Shown here: piece by piece, positions 8,848 through 16,459 of the stretch | Numbering within the stretch: the first letter of the stretch is position 1 | How the letters are laid out: each line of letters begins with the position of its first letter | DNA from: Arcobacteraceae bacterium | Lineage (GTDB): Bacteria > Campylobacterota > Campylobacteria > Campylobacterales > Arcobacteraceae | Assembly (NCBI GenBank): GCA_023138835.1 | Contig: JAGLOP010000002.1 | Location: 124,001-188,000 of the forward strand | DNA length: 64,000 bases | Reading direction: 5' to 3' | Program-made: the position numbers and the translations under genes | The notes under the pieces: generated by a model | The model's database searches: none | What the model saw: the letters and a program-made list of their open reading frames with translations, nothing else | Told to the model about the DNA's origin: nothing

Positions 8848-10347
8848 ATGAATAAAAAAATATTTATTGAAATTCCAACTTGGCTGGGTGATGCTGTTAT
8901 GACTACACCTGCTATACAAAATTTAGTGGCTAATTATCCCGATTGTGAACTGACAATTTTTGGCTCATCAGTTTCTACTGTAATTTTTAAACATCATCCA
9001 AATGTAAAATATATAATTATTGATGACAGTAAAGAAAAAGGAAACAGGTATCTTAATCTTAAAAGATTGGCTGAAAGTGCAGGCAAAGTTAACATGGCTT
9101 TTAGTTTTAGAAAAAACTTTAGTACTAAGTTTTTATTATGGTTTGTTGATTCTGTGCAAAAGTTTAGATATGAAAGAGATACTAAAAGACAACGACATCA
9201 AGTATTAAGATACAATGACTTTATAAATAAAAGTTTATCTATAAATACCAACCCTCATGGGTTAAAGATATACACTACCAAGCAAAAGACTGGGAACAAG
9301 GGTCTAATACCTTTATTAGGCATAAATCCAGGTGCTACTTATGGAAGTGCAAAAAGATGGTACAGTCAAAAATTTGCAAAAGTAGCGGTTGAACTATCTA
9401 GTCAATATGATATTATTATTTTTGGAGGACCTTCCGAACTTGAAATGGCCAATGATATTGAAGAATTATTAAAAAAAGAAGAGATTAAAAATTATAAAAA
9501 TTTAGCCGGAAAAACAAGTGTTGAAGAACTAATCACCAACATATCCTCTTTAGACCTGTTTATTACAAATGATAGCGGTCCTATGCATTTAGCGGCTGCT
9601 TTTAAAACACCGACCGTTGCCATTTTTGGTCCTACTAAATACAAAGAAACTCATCAATGGCAAAATCCAAATGAGATGATAATTAAAAAAGATTTTAACT
9701 GTATGCCATGTATGAAAAGAGAATGTCCTTTAGATGGTGTTGAGAATCATCAATGTATGAAAGCTGTTAGTACCAATGATGTTTTAAATAAGATTTCGGC
9801 AAATATTACAGATGATAAAAAAAAGAAAAAGATTTTACAAAAAGAATTTATCAAACAATACAATTTAGAAAAAGGGACTAAACTAATCTTATTTAAAGCA
9901 AATAATTTTAAGCAAAATGGTATCACTAACTTTTTAAATATAATTGCTAGAATAAACAGTACTAATTTTAAAGCTATAGTGTGTGGTGATGATGAGTCAT
10001 TAAAATACGCAAAAAGCGAAGCATCCAGCTTACAGCTAAATGATAAAATAATTTATCTTAATGATATATCTATTAAAACTGCTGATATTTTTATCTTACC
10101 GACAAATAATAAAAAGTTTGCAAAAAATATTTTAAAAGCTATGGAATCCAAATGTGCAGTATTTGCTCCAAAAACCAATGAATCAAGTGTTTTACTAGAT
10201 ATATTTGCAACAATGTCCAGTCCGGATGATCAAAATACTTCTCATAAAGTTGACGCTGTTTTATTTGATAATAAAGAATTAAAACAGATTCAAAAACAAA
10301 ATAAGCAAAATGTAATTTCTTGGAAAAGAAAAAATTATCTAACTTGA
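8848..10347 (+). CDS. waaF: WaaF-type LPS heptosyltransferase with extra C-terminal GT-B-like domain
   Basis: Residues 1 to about 325 form a complete lipopolysaccharide heptosyltransferase II: 'IEIPTWLGDAVMTTPAIQNL' near the start, NPGATYGSAKRWY in the middle and 'FITNDSGPMHLAAAF' in the donor site, then a Cys-rich tail (CMPCMKRECP). The enzyme adds L,D-heptose to the LPS inner core. Residues about 335-499 are additional. They look like the C-terminal Rossmann half of a GT4 enzyme, including 'ADIFILPTNNKKFAKNIL' then KAMESKCAVFAP, but lack the canonical E-x7-E residues. At 499 residues it is much longer than ordinary WaaF (about 320-350). It is the last gene of the LPS operon. Confidence 0.85.
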   Translation: MNKKIFIEIPTWLGDAVMTTPAIQNLVANYPDCELTIFGSSVSTVIFKHHPNVKYIIIDDSKEKGNRYLNLKRLAESAGKVNMAFSFRKNFSTKFLLWFVDSVQKFRYERDTKRQRHQVLRYNDFINKSLSINTNPHGLKIYTTKQKTGNKGLIPLLGINPGATYGSAKRWYSQKFAKVAVELSSQYDIIIFGGPSELEMANDIEELLKKEEIKNYKNLAGKTSVEELITNISSLDLFITNDSGPMHLAAAFKTPTVAIFGPTKYKETHQWQNPNEMIIKKDFNCMPCMKRECPLDGVENHQCMKAVSTNDVLNKISANITDDKKKKKILQKEFIKQYNLEKGTKLILFKANNFKQNGITNFLNIIARINSTNFKAIVCGDDESLKYAKSEASSLQLNDKIIYLNDISIKTADIFILPTNNKKFAKNILKAMESKCAVFAPKTNESSVLLDIFATMSSPDDQNTSHKVDAVLFDNKELKQIQKQNKQNVISWKRKNYLT

Positions 10348-10356
10348 AAATTCAAT

Positions 10357-10390
10357 AATTAGCACTCATATATCAGTAGTGCTAGTTTTT
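10357..10390 (+). terminator. Possible intrinsic terminator of the LPS operon (same bases as CIRCE)
   Basis: The inverted repeat can form a stem of about ten pairs (AATTAGCACT with AGTGCTAGTT, one G-U) with an 11-base loop, and its 3' arm runs into five T residues. It sits just after the waaF stop, so it may double as the LPS operon terminator. Confidence 0.45.
10359..10385. promoter_or_regulatory. CIRCE-like HrcA operator upstream of htpG
   Basis: TTAGCACTC, nine bases, TAGTGCTAG. The left half equals the CIRCE consensus TTAGCACTC in all nine positions. The right half matches GAGTGCTAA in seven of nine, and the spacer is exactly nine. It lies about 80 bases before the htpG start. CIRCE is the binding site of the heat-shock repressor HrcA, so htpG is probably in the HrcA regulon. 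The same inverted repeat could also act as a terminator for waaF. Confidence 0.75.
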
Positions 10391-10414
10391 AAGCAAAATC
10401 TCAATTTTCTTAGA

Positions 10415-10420
10415 TATAAT
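10415..10420 (+). promoter_or_regulatory. Promoter -10 box of htpG
   Basis: TATAAT in an AT-rich stretch without a recognisable -35, as usual for Campylobacterota sigma-70 promoters. It places the start of transcription near 10427 and the CIRCE-like site about 55 bases upstream of that. Confidence 0.55.
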
Positions 10421-10465
10421 TTCCACTTAAATTTATACATAATACAATAATAAAAGGAACAAAAT

Positions 10466-12364
10466 ATGGCTAAACATGAATTTCAAACAGAAGTAGGGCA
10501 ACTACTTAAACTAATGACTCATTCTTTATATTCAAATAAAGAAATTTTTATACGAGAACTTGTATCAAATGCAAGTGATGCTATTGATAAATTAGAATAT
10601 TTAAAACTTACAGATGAAAAACTTAAGGGATTTGAAACAACTCCTCAAATTAATATTAAAATTGATGAAGCTGATAAATCAATTACTATTGCTGACAATG
10701 GTATAGGGATGAATGAAGAGGAATTAATCTCTTCTATTGGTACTATTGCTAAATCTGGAACGAAATCATTTGTAGAAGCTATGAGTGGTGATGCTAAAAA
10801 AGACAGTAACTTAATCGGTCAATTTGGAGTAGGGTTCTATTCTGTATTTATGGTTGCTGATAAAGTTGATGTAATTTCTAAAAAAGCCGGTGAAGATCAA
10901 GCTTATAAATGGTCAAGTGATGGAACAGGTAGTTTTGATTTAGATCCAGTTACAAAAGATGAAAGCGGAACTGTAATTTATATTAAAATGAAAGATGATG
11001 AAGTAAGTGAATTTGTAAGCAAATATAGAATTGAAACTATTGTTAAAAAATACTCAAATCATATACCGTTCCCAATTTTCTTAAATTACAGTGAAGAAGT
11101 AACTGAAGAGTTAAGCGAAGAAGATAAAAAAGCCGGTAAAGAAGCTAAAAAATCTATGGAAAACAAAAGAGAACAAGCAAACGAAGCAACAGCACTTTGG
11201 AGACAGCCAAAAGCTAAACTAAAAGCTGATGATTATAATGAGTTCTATAAAACTATCTCTCACGATAGTAGTGATCCAATGGCTCATGTTCATACAAAAG
11301 TTGAGGGTGTTAGTGAATATACAACATTATTTTATATCCCTAAAAAAGCTCCAATGGATATGTACCGGGTAGATTTTCAACCTGGTGTTAAACTTTATGT
11401 AAAAAGAGTATTTATAACAGATGATGAGAAAGAATTACTTCCAACATACCTTAGATTTATAAAAGGTATTATTGACAGTGAAGATTTACCTTTAAATGTT
11501 TCAAGAGAACTTTTACAAGAAAATAAAGTTATGGCAAATATTAAACAATCTTCAATTAAAAAGATTTTAAGTGAAATTAAAAAGTTATCTAAAAATGAAG
11601 AAAAATATGTTGATTTTATTGCTGAATATAATAGACCTTTAAAAGAGGGTGTTTATCAAGACAATATGAATAAAGATGCTATTTTAGAGCTTGTTAGATA
11701 CAAATCAACTAATGATAAAGATAAAATGACTTCATTAGCTGATTATAAGCAAAGAGCCGTGTCTTCACAAAAAGCAATTTTCTATATTGTAGGTGAAGAT
11801 GAAAGAGTATTAAGAAATTCTCCATTATTAGAAAGTTACAAGAAAAATAATATTGAAGTACTTATTTTAGATGATAAAGAGATTGATGAAGTTATTACAC
11901 CTAGCATTGGTGCTTATCAAGATTGGCAGCTTAAAGATGTAACTTCTTGTGAAGCTCCTAAGACTGAACAATCAGAAGAAGAAGCTAAAAAAGTTGAAGA
12001 AGAATTTAAATCAATTGTGGAAAAAATTACAGGTGTTTTAGGTGAAGCAGTTAAGGAAGTTAAAACTACTTCTCGTTTAAGTGATTCTCCATCTTGTGTA
12101 GTAAAAGATCCGAATGATCCAATGGCTCAAATGGCTGCAATGATGAAATCAATGGGGCAAGAAGTTCCAGAATCTGCACCAATTTTAGAAATCAACCCAG
12201 ACCATGAGATTGTAAAAAGCTTAAATGGCTGTACTGATGATAAAATGATAGAGAATGTATCATGGCTTTTACTTGACCAAGCTAATATGGCAGAGGGTAT
12301 TGAAATCAAAGATCCAGTTGCATTTGTCAGCAGATTAAATGAAGTGATGAGTAAAGCAATTTAG
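10466..12364 (+). CDS. htpG: HtpG, Hsp90-family molecular chaperone
   Basis: The 632-residue protein is the expected HtpG length. The GHKL ATPase domain has RELVSNASDAIDKL (Glu31 as general base, Asn35), IADNGIGM (77-82) and GQFGVGFYSVF (118-128). The middle domain contains 'LPLNVSRELLQENKVM', carrying the catalytic-loop arginine. The dimerisation domain follows. It is an ATP-dependent cytoplasmic chaperone for folding and maturation of client proteins. AAAGGA lies ahead of the ATG. An own promoter and a CIRCE-like operator precede it, so heat-shock control through HrcA is likely. Confidence 0.97.
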   Translation: MAKHEFQTEVGQLLKLMTHSLYSNKEIFIRELVSNASDAIDKLEYLKLTDEKLKGFETTPQINIKIDEADKSITIADNGIGMNEEELISSIGTIAKSGTKSFVEAMSGDAKKDSNLIGQFGVGFYSVFMVADKVDVISKKAGEDQAYKWSSDGTGSFDLDPVTKDESGTVIYIKMKDDEVSEFVSKYRIETIVKKYSNHIPFPIFLNYSEEVTEELSEEDKKAGKEAKKSMENKREQANEATALWRQPKAKLKADDYNEFYKTISHDSSDPMAHVHTKVEGVSEYTTLFYIPKKAPMDMYRVDFQPGVKLYVKRVFITDDEKELLPTYLRFIKGIIDSEDLPLNVSRELLQENKVMANIKQSSIKKILSEIKKLSKNEEKYVDFIAEYNRPLKEGVYQDNMNKDAILELVRYKSTNDKDKMTSLADYKQRAVSSQKAIFYIVGEDERVLRNSPLLESYKKNNIEVLILDDKEIDEVITPSIGAYQDWQLKDVTSCEAPKTEQSEEEAKKVEEEFKSIVEKITGVLGEAVKEVKTTSRLSDSPSCVVKDPNDPMAQMAAMMKSMGQEVPESAPILEINPDHEIVKSLNGCTDDKMIENVSWLLLDQANMAEGIEIKDPVAFVSRLNEVMSKAI

Positions 12365-12397
12365 AACAAAACTTATATCAATAGAAGAGGAGACCAA

Positions 12398-13006
12398 ATG
12401 AGTTTAGATAATTTTATAAATAGATTAATCGATGAAAACTATAGAACTTCCTTTTCTGATATTATTAAAGAAATTCTGCTAGAAAAAGAAAAAATAACAT
12501 TTTTTAAAGATTTGGAAGACGATGAAATAAAGTTATTGTTAGAAAATGTTATTTTAAAAAGATTTTTGCCAAATGAAATCATTTTTTCTCAAGGTGAAGA
12601 CAAAGATGACTATATGTATTATATAGTCAACGGTAGCGTAAAGGTCATGAACAAGTCTAAAAATGGTCTATTAAGAAAAATCATAACCTTACATAAATCT
12701 ACATTACTTGGTGAAATGAAACCTATTTTAAAAGAAGGAAGAACTGCTACATGTATTGCAGGAGTAGATGGTGCTATTGCTATTGGGTTCACTATAAAAG
12801 AAGATATCAAGCAACCTGCAAAAGTTTATGAAAAGTTTTATAAAAATGTATCTAAAATTTTAATACAAAAACTTCAAGAAGAGAATATTGAGTTTACAAT
12901 AGAAAAAAATAATACTTCTGATACCAAATCGGCGATTCAATATTATAAAGATATCTCTTTTATTCTTGCAAAGAAACTTCAAGACAATAATAAGAATTTA
13001 TATTAA
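12398..13006 (+). CDS. Cyclic-nucleotide-binding-domain protein without DNA-binding domain
   Basis: The 202-residue protein has one Crp/Fnr-type CAP_ED beta-barrel at about 25-145: 'FFKDLEDDEIKLLLENV', then IFSQGEDKDDYMYYIVNGSV and 'LLGEMKPILKEGRTATC'. The glycine-glutamate block GEM matches the phosphate-binding cassette region. The C-terminal part is helical and has no helix-turn-helix, so it is not a normal Crp-type regulator. Ligand (cNMP or other) is unknown. AGAGGAG precedes the start, 33 bases after htpG, so co-transcription with htpG is possible. Confidence 0.75.
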   Translation: MSLDNFINRLIDENYRTSFSDIIKEILLEKEKITFFKDLEDDEIKLLLENVILKRFLPNEIIFSQGEDKDDYMYYIVNGSVKVMNKSKNGLLRKIITLHKSTLLGEMKPILKEGRTATCIAGVDGAIAIGFTIKEDIKQPAKVYEKFYKNVSKILIQKLQEENIEFTIEKNNTSDTKSAIQYYKDISFILAKKLQDNNKNLY

Positions 13007-13026
13007 AACGTTGATAAAGAATAATT

Positions 13027-14430
13027 TTGATAAATAGATTTAATTTTTATTTTCCTATTATAGTAACTACCTTATTTTTAAATCATATGATAGTTACTCT
13101 TTTTATTTTAGATACATATAATTATAATATAACCAGGATATCTATTAATATTTTACTATCCATATTTATTTTATACTACACAATCTTACATTTTGACAAA
13201 GTAAAGAACACACTTTTAAAATACAAATTACTTTTTATTCTATTTTTAATACCAATTTTACAATCTTTTTTATCACCATATATAACCACAAACATTGAGT
13301 TTAATCAACATATACTAATTGGTATTACCTATATAACTATAATATTCACCGTTATATTTCTATATCAAAATGTGGTCAAAGTTTCTATAATCAAACTTTT
13401 ATATACTATTGCTCTTCTTAATATAATTATATTTGGTTTTCTTTTTTTATATCATTATTTCTCATCTATTACAAATAATTTTGAAGATACCGTAGATTTG
13501 TTTTTTAATAATATAAGATTTTTAAGCCATTTACAAACTATATTTATACCTTTATTACTTTATTTCTTTATTATTATCAAAAATAAATCTAGTAAAGTTG
13601 TAATTCTTTTAATATTAGTTATAAACTTTTATATATTATTTTATTTAGGCAGTAGAGGATCAATTTATACTATTGCCATATCTTCTGTTATAATATATTT
13701 TACAAGTACAGCTAAAATAAAAAAACAATTAATTCTTTTATTATTTATTGCTATATTTAGTTTTATTTTATATTATCTGGCAAACAACTTTTTTATAGAA
13801 TCTGCACAATTTAAATCTTTATCACATCTTCAAACATTTAATAGTAGTGGAAGAGGTTTTATATTTTCTACTATCATATCTCTTATATTTGATACTAAAC
13901 ATATATTTAGTGCTGTTGGTTTTTCATCACAATCTATTGGAGTAACCGGCTCGCTTCATCCTCATAATCTATTTTTATACATATTTTTAGGATTTGGCAC
14001 ACTGGGATTTATTATAGTTTCTACAATATTTATTAGATATTGTATATTATTGTGGAATATTTATAGAGATAAACAAACTACAAAACATACATATTTAATG
14101 TTTTCATTTTTATCTATATTAACCCATTCTATGGTTAGCGGTTTGTATATAATGCCGCTGACAAGCATATTGTTAATTTATATATTTATAGTAATAAACA
14201 GAACTTACTTTGTTAATATTCCAAAACAAAATCAACATATTTCATGGTTAGGTAGTAAAATTATATATACTATATTACTTTTAATATCTTTATCAAATAT
14301 ATATTATCTTCAGCAAAACACTAAACTAGTTAAAGAATATTTTTATATCAAGGAACAACTGCAAAATAAAAAGCTACCTAAAAGTAATGTTTCTGGTATT
14401 ATGCTAATTAGCAGGCAAATTTACAACTAA
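13027..14430 (+). CDS. O-antigen ligase / polymerase family membrane protein
   Basis: The 467-residue, very hydrophobic protein has about ten or more membrane spans. The Wzy_C/WaaL-type landmarks are GSRGSIYTIA, then SGRGFIFSTI and a periplasmic loop ending HPHNLFLYIFLGFGTLG, whose conserved histidine pair is characteristic. Such proteins join O-antigen to lipid A-core or polymerise O-units at the periplasmic face. It lies outside the LPS operon, behind htpG and the CAP_ED gene. The start is taken as TTG 13027 with a weak ribosome-binding site (AAAGA). Ligase versus polymerase cannot be decided. Confidence 0.75.
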   Translation: MINRFNFYFPIIVTTLFLNHMIVTLFILDTYNYNITRISINILLSIFILYYTILHFDKVKNTLLKYKLLFILFLIPILQSFLSPYITTNIEFNQHILIGITYITIIFTVIFLYQNVVKVSIIKLLYTIALLNIIIFGFLFLYHYFSSITNNFEDTVDLFFNNIRFLSHLQTIFIPLLLYFFIIIKNKSSKVVILLILVINFYILFYLGSRGSIYTIAISSVIIYFTSTAKIKKQLILLLFIAIFSFILYYLANNFFIESAQFKSLSHLQTFNSSGRGFIFSTIISLIFDTKHIFSAVGFSSQSIGVTGSLHPHNLFLYIFLGFGTLGFIIVSTIFIRYCILLWNIYRDKQTTKHTYLMFSFLSILTHSMVSGLYIMPLTSILLIYIFIVINRTYFVNIPKQNQHISWLGSKIIYTILLLISLSNIYYLQQNTKLVKEYFYIKEQLQNKKLPKSNVSGIMLISRQIYN

Positions 14431-14463
14431 ACTATAAAACTAAGTAATATTTAAGTTTACCTA

Positions 14464-14472
14464 TGTGATAAT
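14464..14472 (+). promoter_or_regulatory. Extended -10 promoter of the Tad locus, overlapped by a palindrome
   Basis: TGTGATAAT is an extended -10 (TGn plus GATAAT) with TTTAAGTTT about a dozen bases upstream, matching the periodic AT-rich -35 zone of Campylobacterota promoters. Transcription would start near 14479, just before the riboswitch aptamer. The -10 hexamer lies inside the perfect 12-base palindrome TGATAATTATCA (14466-14477), a possible operator. Confidence 0.55.
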
Positions 14473-14481
14473 TATCATAGT

Positions 14482-14562
14482 TAAAATTTATGGCCAAACT
14501 TATTGTGAAGTAAGGACGGAAAGCTGCGGGTCTTTGTTTAAATTAAGATAGCCGGGTTGCAA
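14482..14562 (+). ncRNA. Class I cyclic-di-GMP (GEMM) riboswitch aptamer upstream of the Tad pilus genes
   Basis: The order of conserved GEMM-I elements is visible. GGCCAAAC (14492-14499) leads into a hairpin, CTTATT/AGTAAG (14499-14514), capped by the GNRA tetraloop GTGA. This is followed by GGACGGAAAGC (14514-14524, consensus GGACGCAAAGC). The second hairpin pairs TCTT (14531-14534) with AAGA (14545-14548) plus GG with CC around a short bulge where the tetraloop receptor is expected. The closing GCCGGGTTGC ends at 14560. It lies in the leader of the Flp pilus operon, about 110 bases before the pilin gene, so c-di-GMP probably controls pilus expression. c-di-GMP versus the cGAMP-sensing variant was not resolved. 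Confidence 0.8.
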
Positions 14563-14672
14563 TTAAACCAGTCACATTTATTGTGTGCTGCTCAATTTAC
14601 AATCCACTTACTTTTTTTATTCATTTTCTTTAAGTTTTATAATTTTACAAAATTTTACTCAAGGAGAAAAAG
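14563..14672 (+). promoter_or_regulatory. Riboswitch expression platform and pilin leader
   Basis: This stretch contains no gene. CTTACTT at 14607-14613 runs into seven T residues (14612-14618) and is exactly complementary to AAGTAAG at 14508-14514 inside the aptamer's first hairpin. Ligand-stabilised and alternative pairings could therefore exclude each other. This switching scheme is inference. AAGGAG at 14661-14666 is the pilin ribosome-binding site. Confidence 0.4.
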
Positions 14673-14861
14673 ATGTTAGAATTTTTAAAAAGAAGATTAA
14701 AAAGTGAAAAAGGTGCAATGGATAAAATCCTTGTTACATTATTGTTGGTTATTGTTGGTATTGGTGCAGTTGTTGGTCTAAGTACTTGGATGACTTCTAC
14801 AACTCAAGACTTAAAAGATGATGCGAATACAACTCTTACAGATTTAAAAGCTAACGGTTAA
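14673..14861 (+). CDS. flp: Flp-type major pilin precursor (atypical processing site)
   Basis: The 62-residue protein has a short basic leader (MLEFLKRRLKSEKG), then AMDKILVTLLLVIVG and a second hydrophobic stretch, with a small polar tail. This is the size and layout of Tad/Flp pilins cut by a TadV/CpaA peptidase after Gly14. The usual Flp Glu at +5 and Tyr at +6 are absent; instead there is Asp at +3 after the predicted cut. A strong AAGGAG site precedes it. It is the first gene of the Tad locus and lies directly behind the c-di-GMP aptamer. Confidence 0.8.
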   Translation: MLEFLKRRLKSEKGAMDKILVTLLLVIVGIGAVVGLSTWMTSTTQDLKDDANTTLTDLKANG

Positions 14862-14876
14862 TCGTTATTTAGATAT

Positions 14877-14902
14877 AAAGTCCATAAACCTTTATGGACT
14901 TT
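14877..14902 (+). terminator. Strong hairpin between pilin and peptidase genes
   Basis: AAAGTCCATAAA, two bases, TTTATGGACTTT: a perfect 12-base inverted repeat with no T-run after it. It is more likely an mRNA-stabilising or attenuating hairpin that keeps pilin message above that of downstream genes than a full terminator. Its 3' arm ends ten bases before the tadV ATG. Confidence 0.55.
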
Positions 14903-14912
14903 GTAAGACAAA

Positions 14913-15347
14913 ATGTTTTTAACGACTTTTTATATATTTTCTCTTTTATTATCGTACACTGATTACAAAAGGTTTATTGTTCCAAATAATATATTATTAT
15001 CAATGTTAATAATGTTACTTTTTACAGGAATAATAGAAGATAAAATCTATATAAGTTCAGTAGTGGTACCTTTAATTGTACTTTTGTTGTTTATAGTTTT
15101 ATTACTGTTAAATCCAAAAATGATATTAGGCGGTGGGGATATAAAGTATATAATGATAGTATCATTTTATCTTCCATGGACATTATTTCCACTTTTTTTA
15201 ATAGTTACAGGTACTTTACAAACTTTTTCTTTATTATATATTCAAATTATAAAGAAAAGAAGAATAGTTGCAATGGTGCCTGTGATGTTTATATCTGCAA
15301 TAATCACTGAGATTATTCAATACTATGGGTTTAATCCATTAGGATAG
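14913..15347 (+). CDS. tadV: TadV/CpaA prepilin peptidase (A24 aspartic protease)
   Basis: The 144-residue membrane protein is of the short TadV type without the N-methyltransferase domain. The two catalytic aspartates are visible: Asp17 in SYTDYKRFIVPN and Asp76 in GGGDIKY. Four or more hydrophobic spans surround them. It would cut the leader from the pilin just upstream and from the pseudopilins in this locus. Its ribosome-binding site is weak and follows the inter-gene hairpin closely, which suggests lower expression than the pilin. Confidence 0.88.
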   Translation: MFLTTFYIFSLLLSYTDYKRFIVPNNILLSMLIMLLFTGIIEDKIYISSVVVPLIVLLLFIVLLLLNPKMILGGGDIKYIMIVSFYLPWTLFPLFLIVTGTLQTFSLLYIQIIKKRRIVAMVPVMFISAIITEIIQYYGFNPLG

Positions 15348-15358
15348 GAGGATTTTTT

Positions 15359-16402
15359 ATGAAACCGAATATGAAAAAAGCTTTTATCGACCAAATTTTA
15401 TTTGGTTTATTTCTTATAGCTACAGTTTTTGTTTTTATTGCAACAGTTAGTGATGAATTAAAAACAAGAAATAAATTTACTAGCTTAAAACAAATAGTAC
15501 AAACATCAGTATTAAGTGCATCTAAGTACTATATAAATGAAAATAATGACACTGCTGAAGCACAAAACATAGCATTGGGAATTATTGAGCAATCACAACT
15601 AGGAGCTGAAGTTAAAGATAGAATTGAGTTTACTTGGGATTTTGTATCTGACCCAAGTAATGTTGTAGCTAAAATAGAGAATTATGAAGAAGATATGTTT
15701 TGGTATCGATTATTAGGATGGGATAGTTATACTTTTGACTTAATTGAAGCAAAGGCAAATATAATTTTAACTCCAATGGATGAACTGCCAATTCTAGATG
15801 AAGTATCTGACTTTATGCCTTTTGCGATTAATGAGTGCGGACAAGAGGAGGATAGTCTTCTTCCCGGAGAAAGTCTATCATTTATATATAAACCGTATGA
15901 TATTTATGATTCAAATGAAAGTACAGGTTTTTATGGTTTAAGATCAGATGATCCAGATAGGAATGAGGCACAAAATGATTTTGCTCACTTTAAAAATGAA
16001 GTATCTGATTTTAATAGGGTTGATGAACAACAATACTTAGTCAACTCAACTTTAGATAGTATTGAAAATGATGCTTCTCAATTATCATCAGCATTGGAAG
16101 TAAAACAATTTGATGAACCACTTAGTATCAGTATAGCATTAATTGATTGCAGCAGTACAAAGGATAATATAGTTATATCAAATTTGATACAAGTCAGTAT
16201 GACAAATATTTATTGTGGATTGAAAAGTACTGATGAGTCTCTAGTGACAGATGCATTTGAAGATCAAACAGGTGATGTATTTGACAGTAGTATCACTTGG
16301 ATAACTTGGACTGAGGATAATGATTGTTCTCAAAGTGGATTATTTAGAATTGATCTTGATATTACAATACCTGAAGAGGAAACTATTATATTAGAATATT
16401 AG
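15359..16402 (+). CDS. TadE/TadG-like pseudopilin-type protein
   Basis: The 347-residue protein has one N-terminal membrane segment (about 16-30) after MKPNMKKAFIDQIL, and the rest is predicted to be outside the cytoplasm with few cysteines. The KKAFIDQIL block mirrors the pilin (KGAMDKIL) and the smaller protein at 22588 (RKAVIDQIL), suggesting processing by TadV after Ala. No catalytic motif was recognised. By position and layout it is a minor pilus or tip component of the TadE/F/G class. The large variable extracytoplasmic part might contact surfaces. The function is inferred from context. Confidence 0.6.
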   Translation: MKPNMKKAFIDQILFGLFLIATVFVFIATVSDELKTRNKFTSLKQIVQTSVLSASKYYINENNDTAEAQNIALGIIEQSQLGAEVKDRIEFTWDFVSDPSNVVAKIENYEEDMFWYRLLGWDSYTFDLIEAKANIILTPMDELPILDEVSDFMPFAINECGQEEDSLLPGESLSFIYKPYDIYDSNESTGFYGLRSDDPDRNEAQNDFAHFKNEVSDFNRVDEQQYLVNSTLDSIENDASQLSSALEVKQFDEPLSISIALIDCSSTKDNIVISNLIQVSMTNIYCGLKSTDESLVTDAFEDQTGDVFDSSITWITWTEDNDCSQSGLFRIDLDITIPEEETIILEY

Positions 16403-16459
16403 ATTATTAGATTATTATCAAATAAATGATATACTAACATATTAGTAAGGAAAGTAAAA

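Noticed and set aside
14485-14620. SRP RNA or another small structured RNA
   Set aside because: The GGACGGAAAGC and GCCGGGTTGC blocks in order with the GNRA-capped hairpin fit a GEMM aptamer much better, and the position ahead of a pilus operon agrees.
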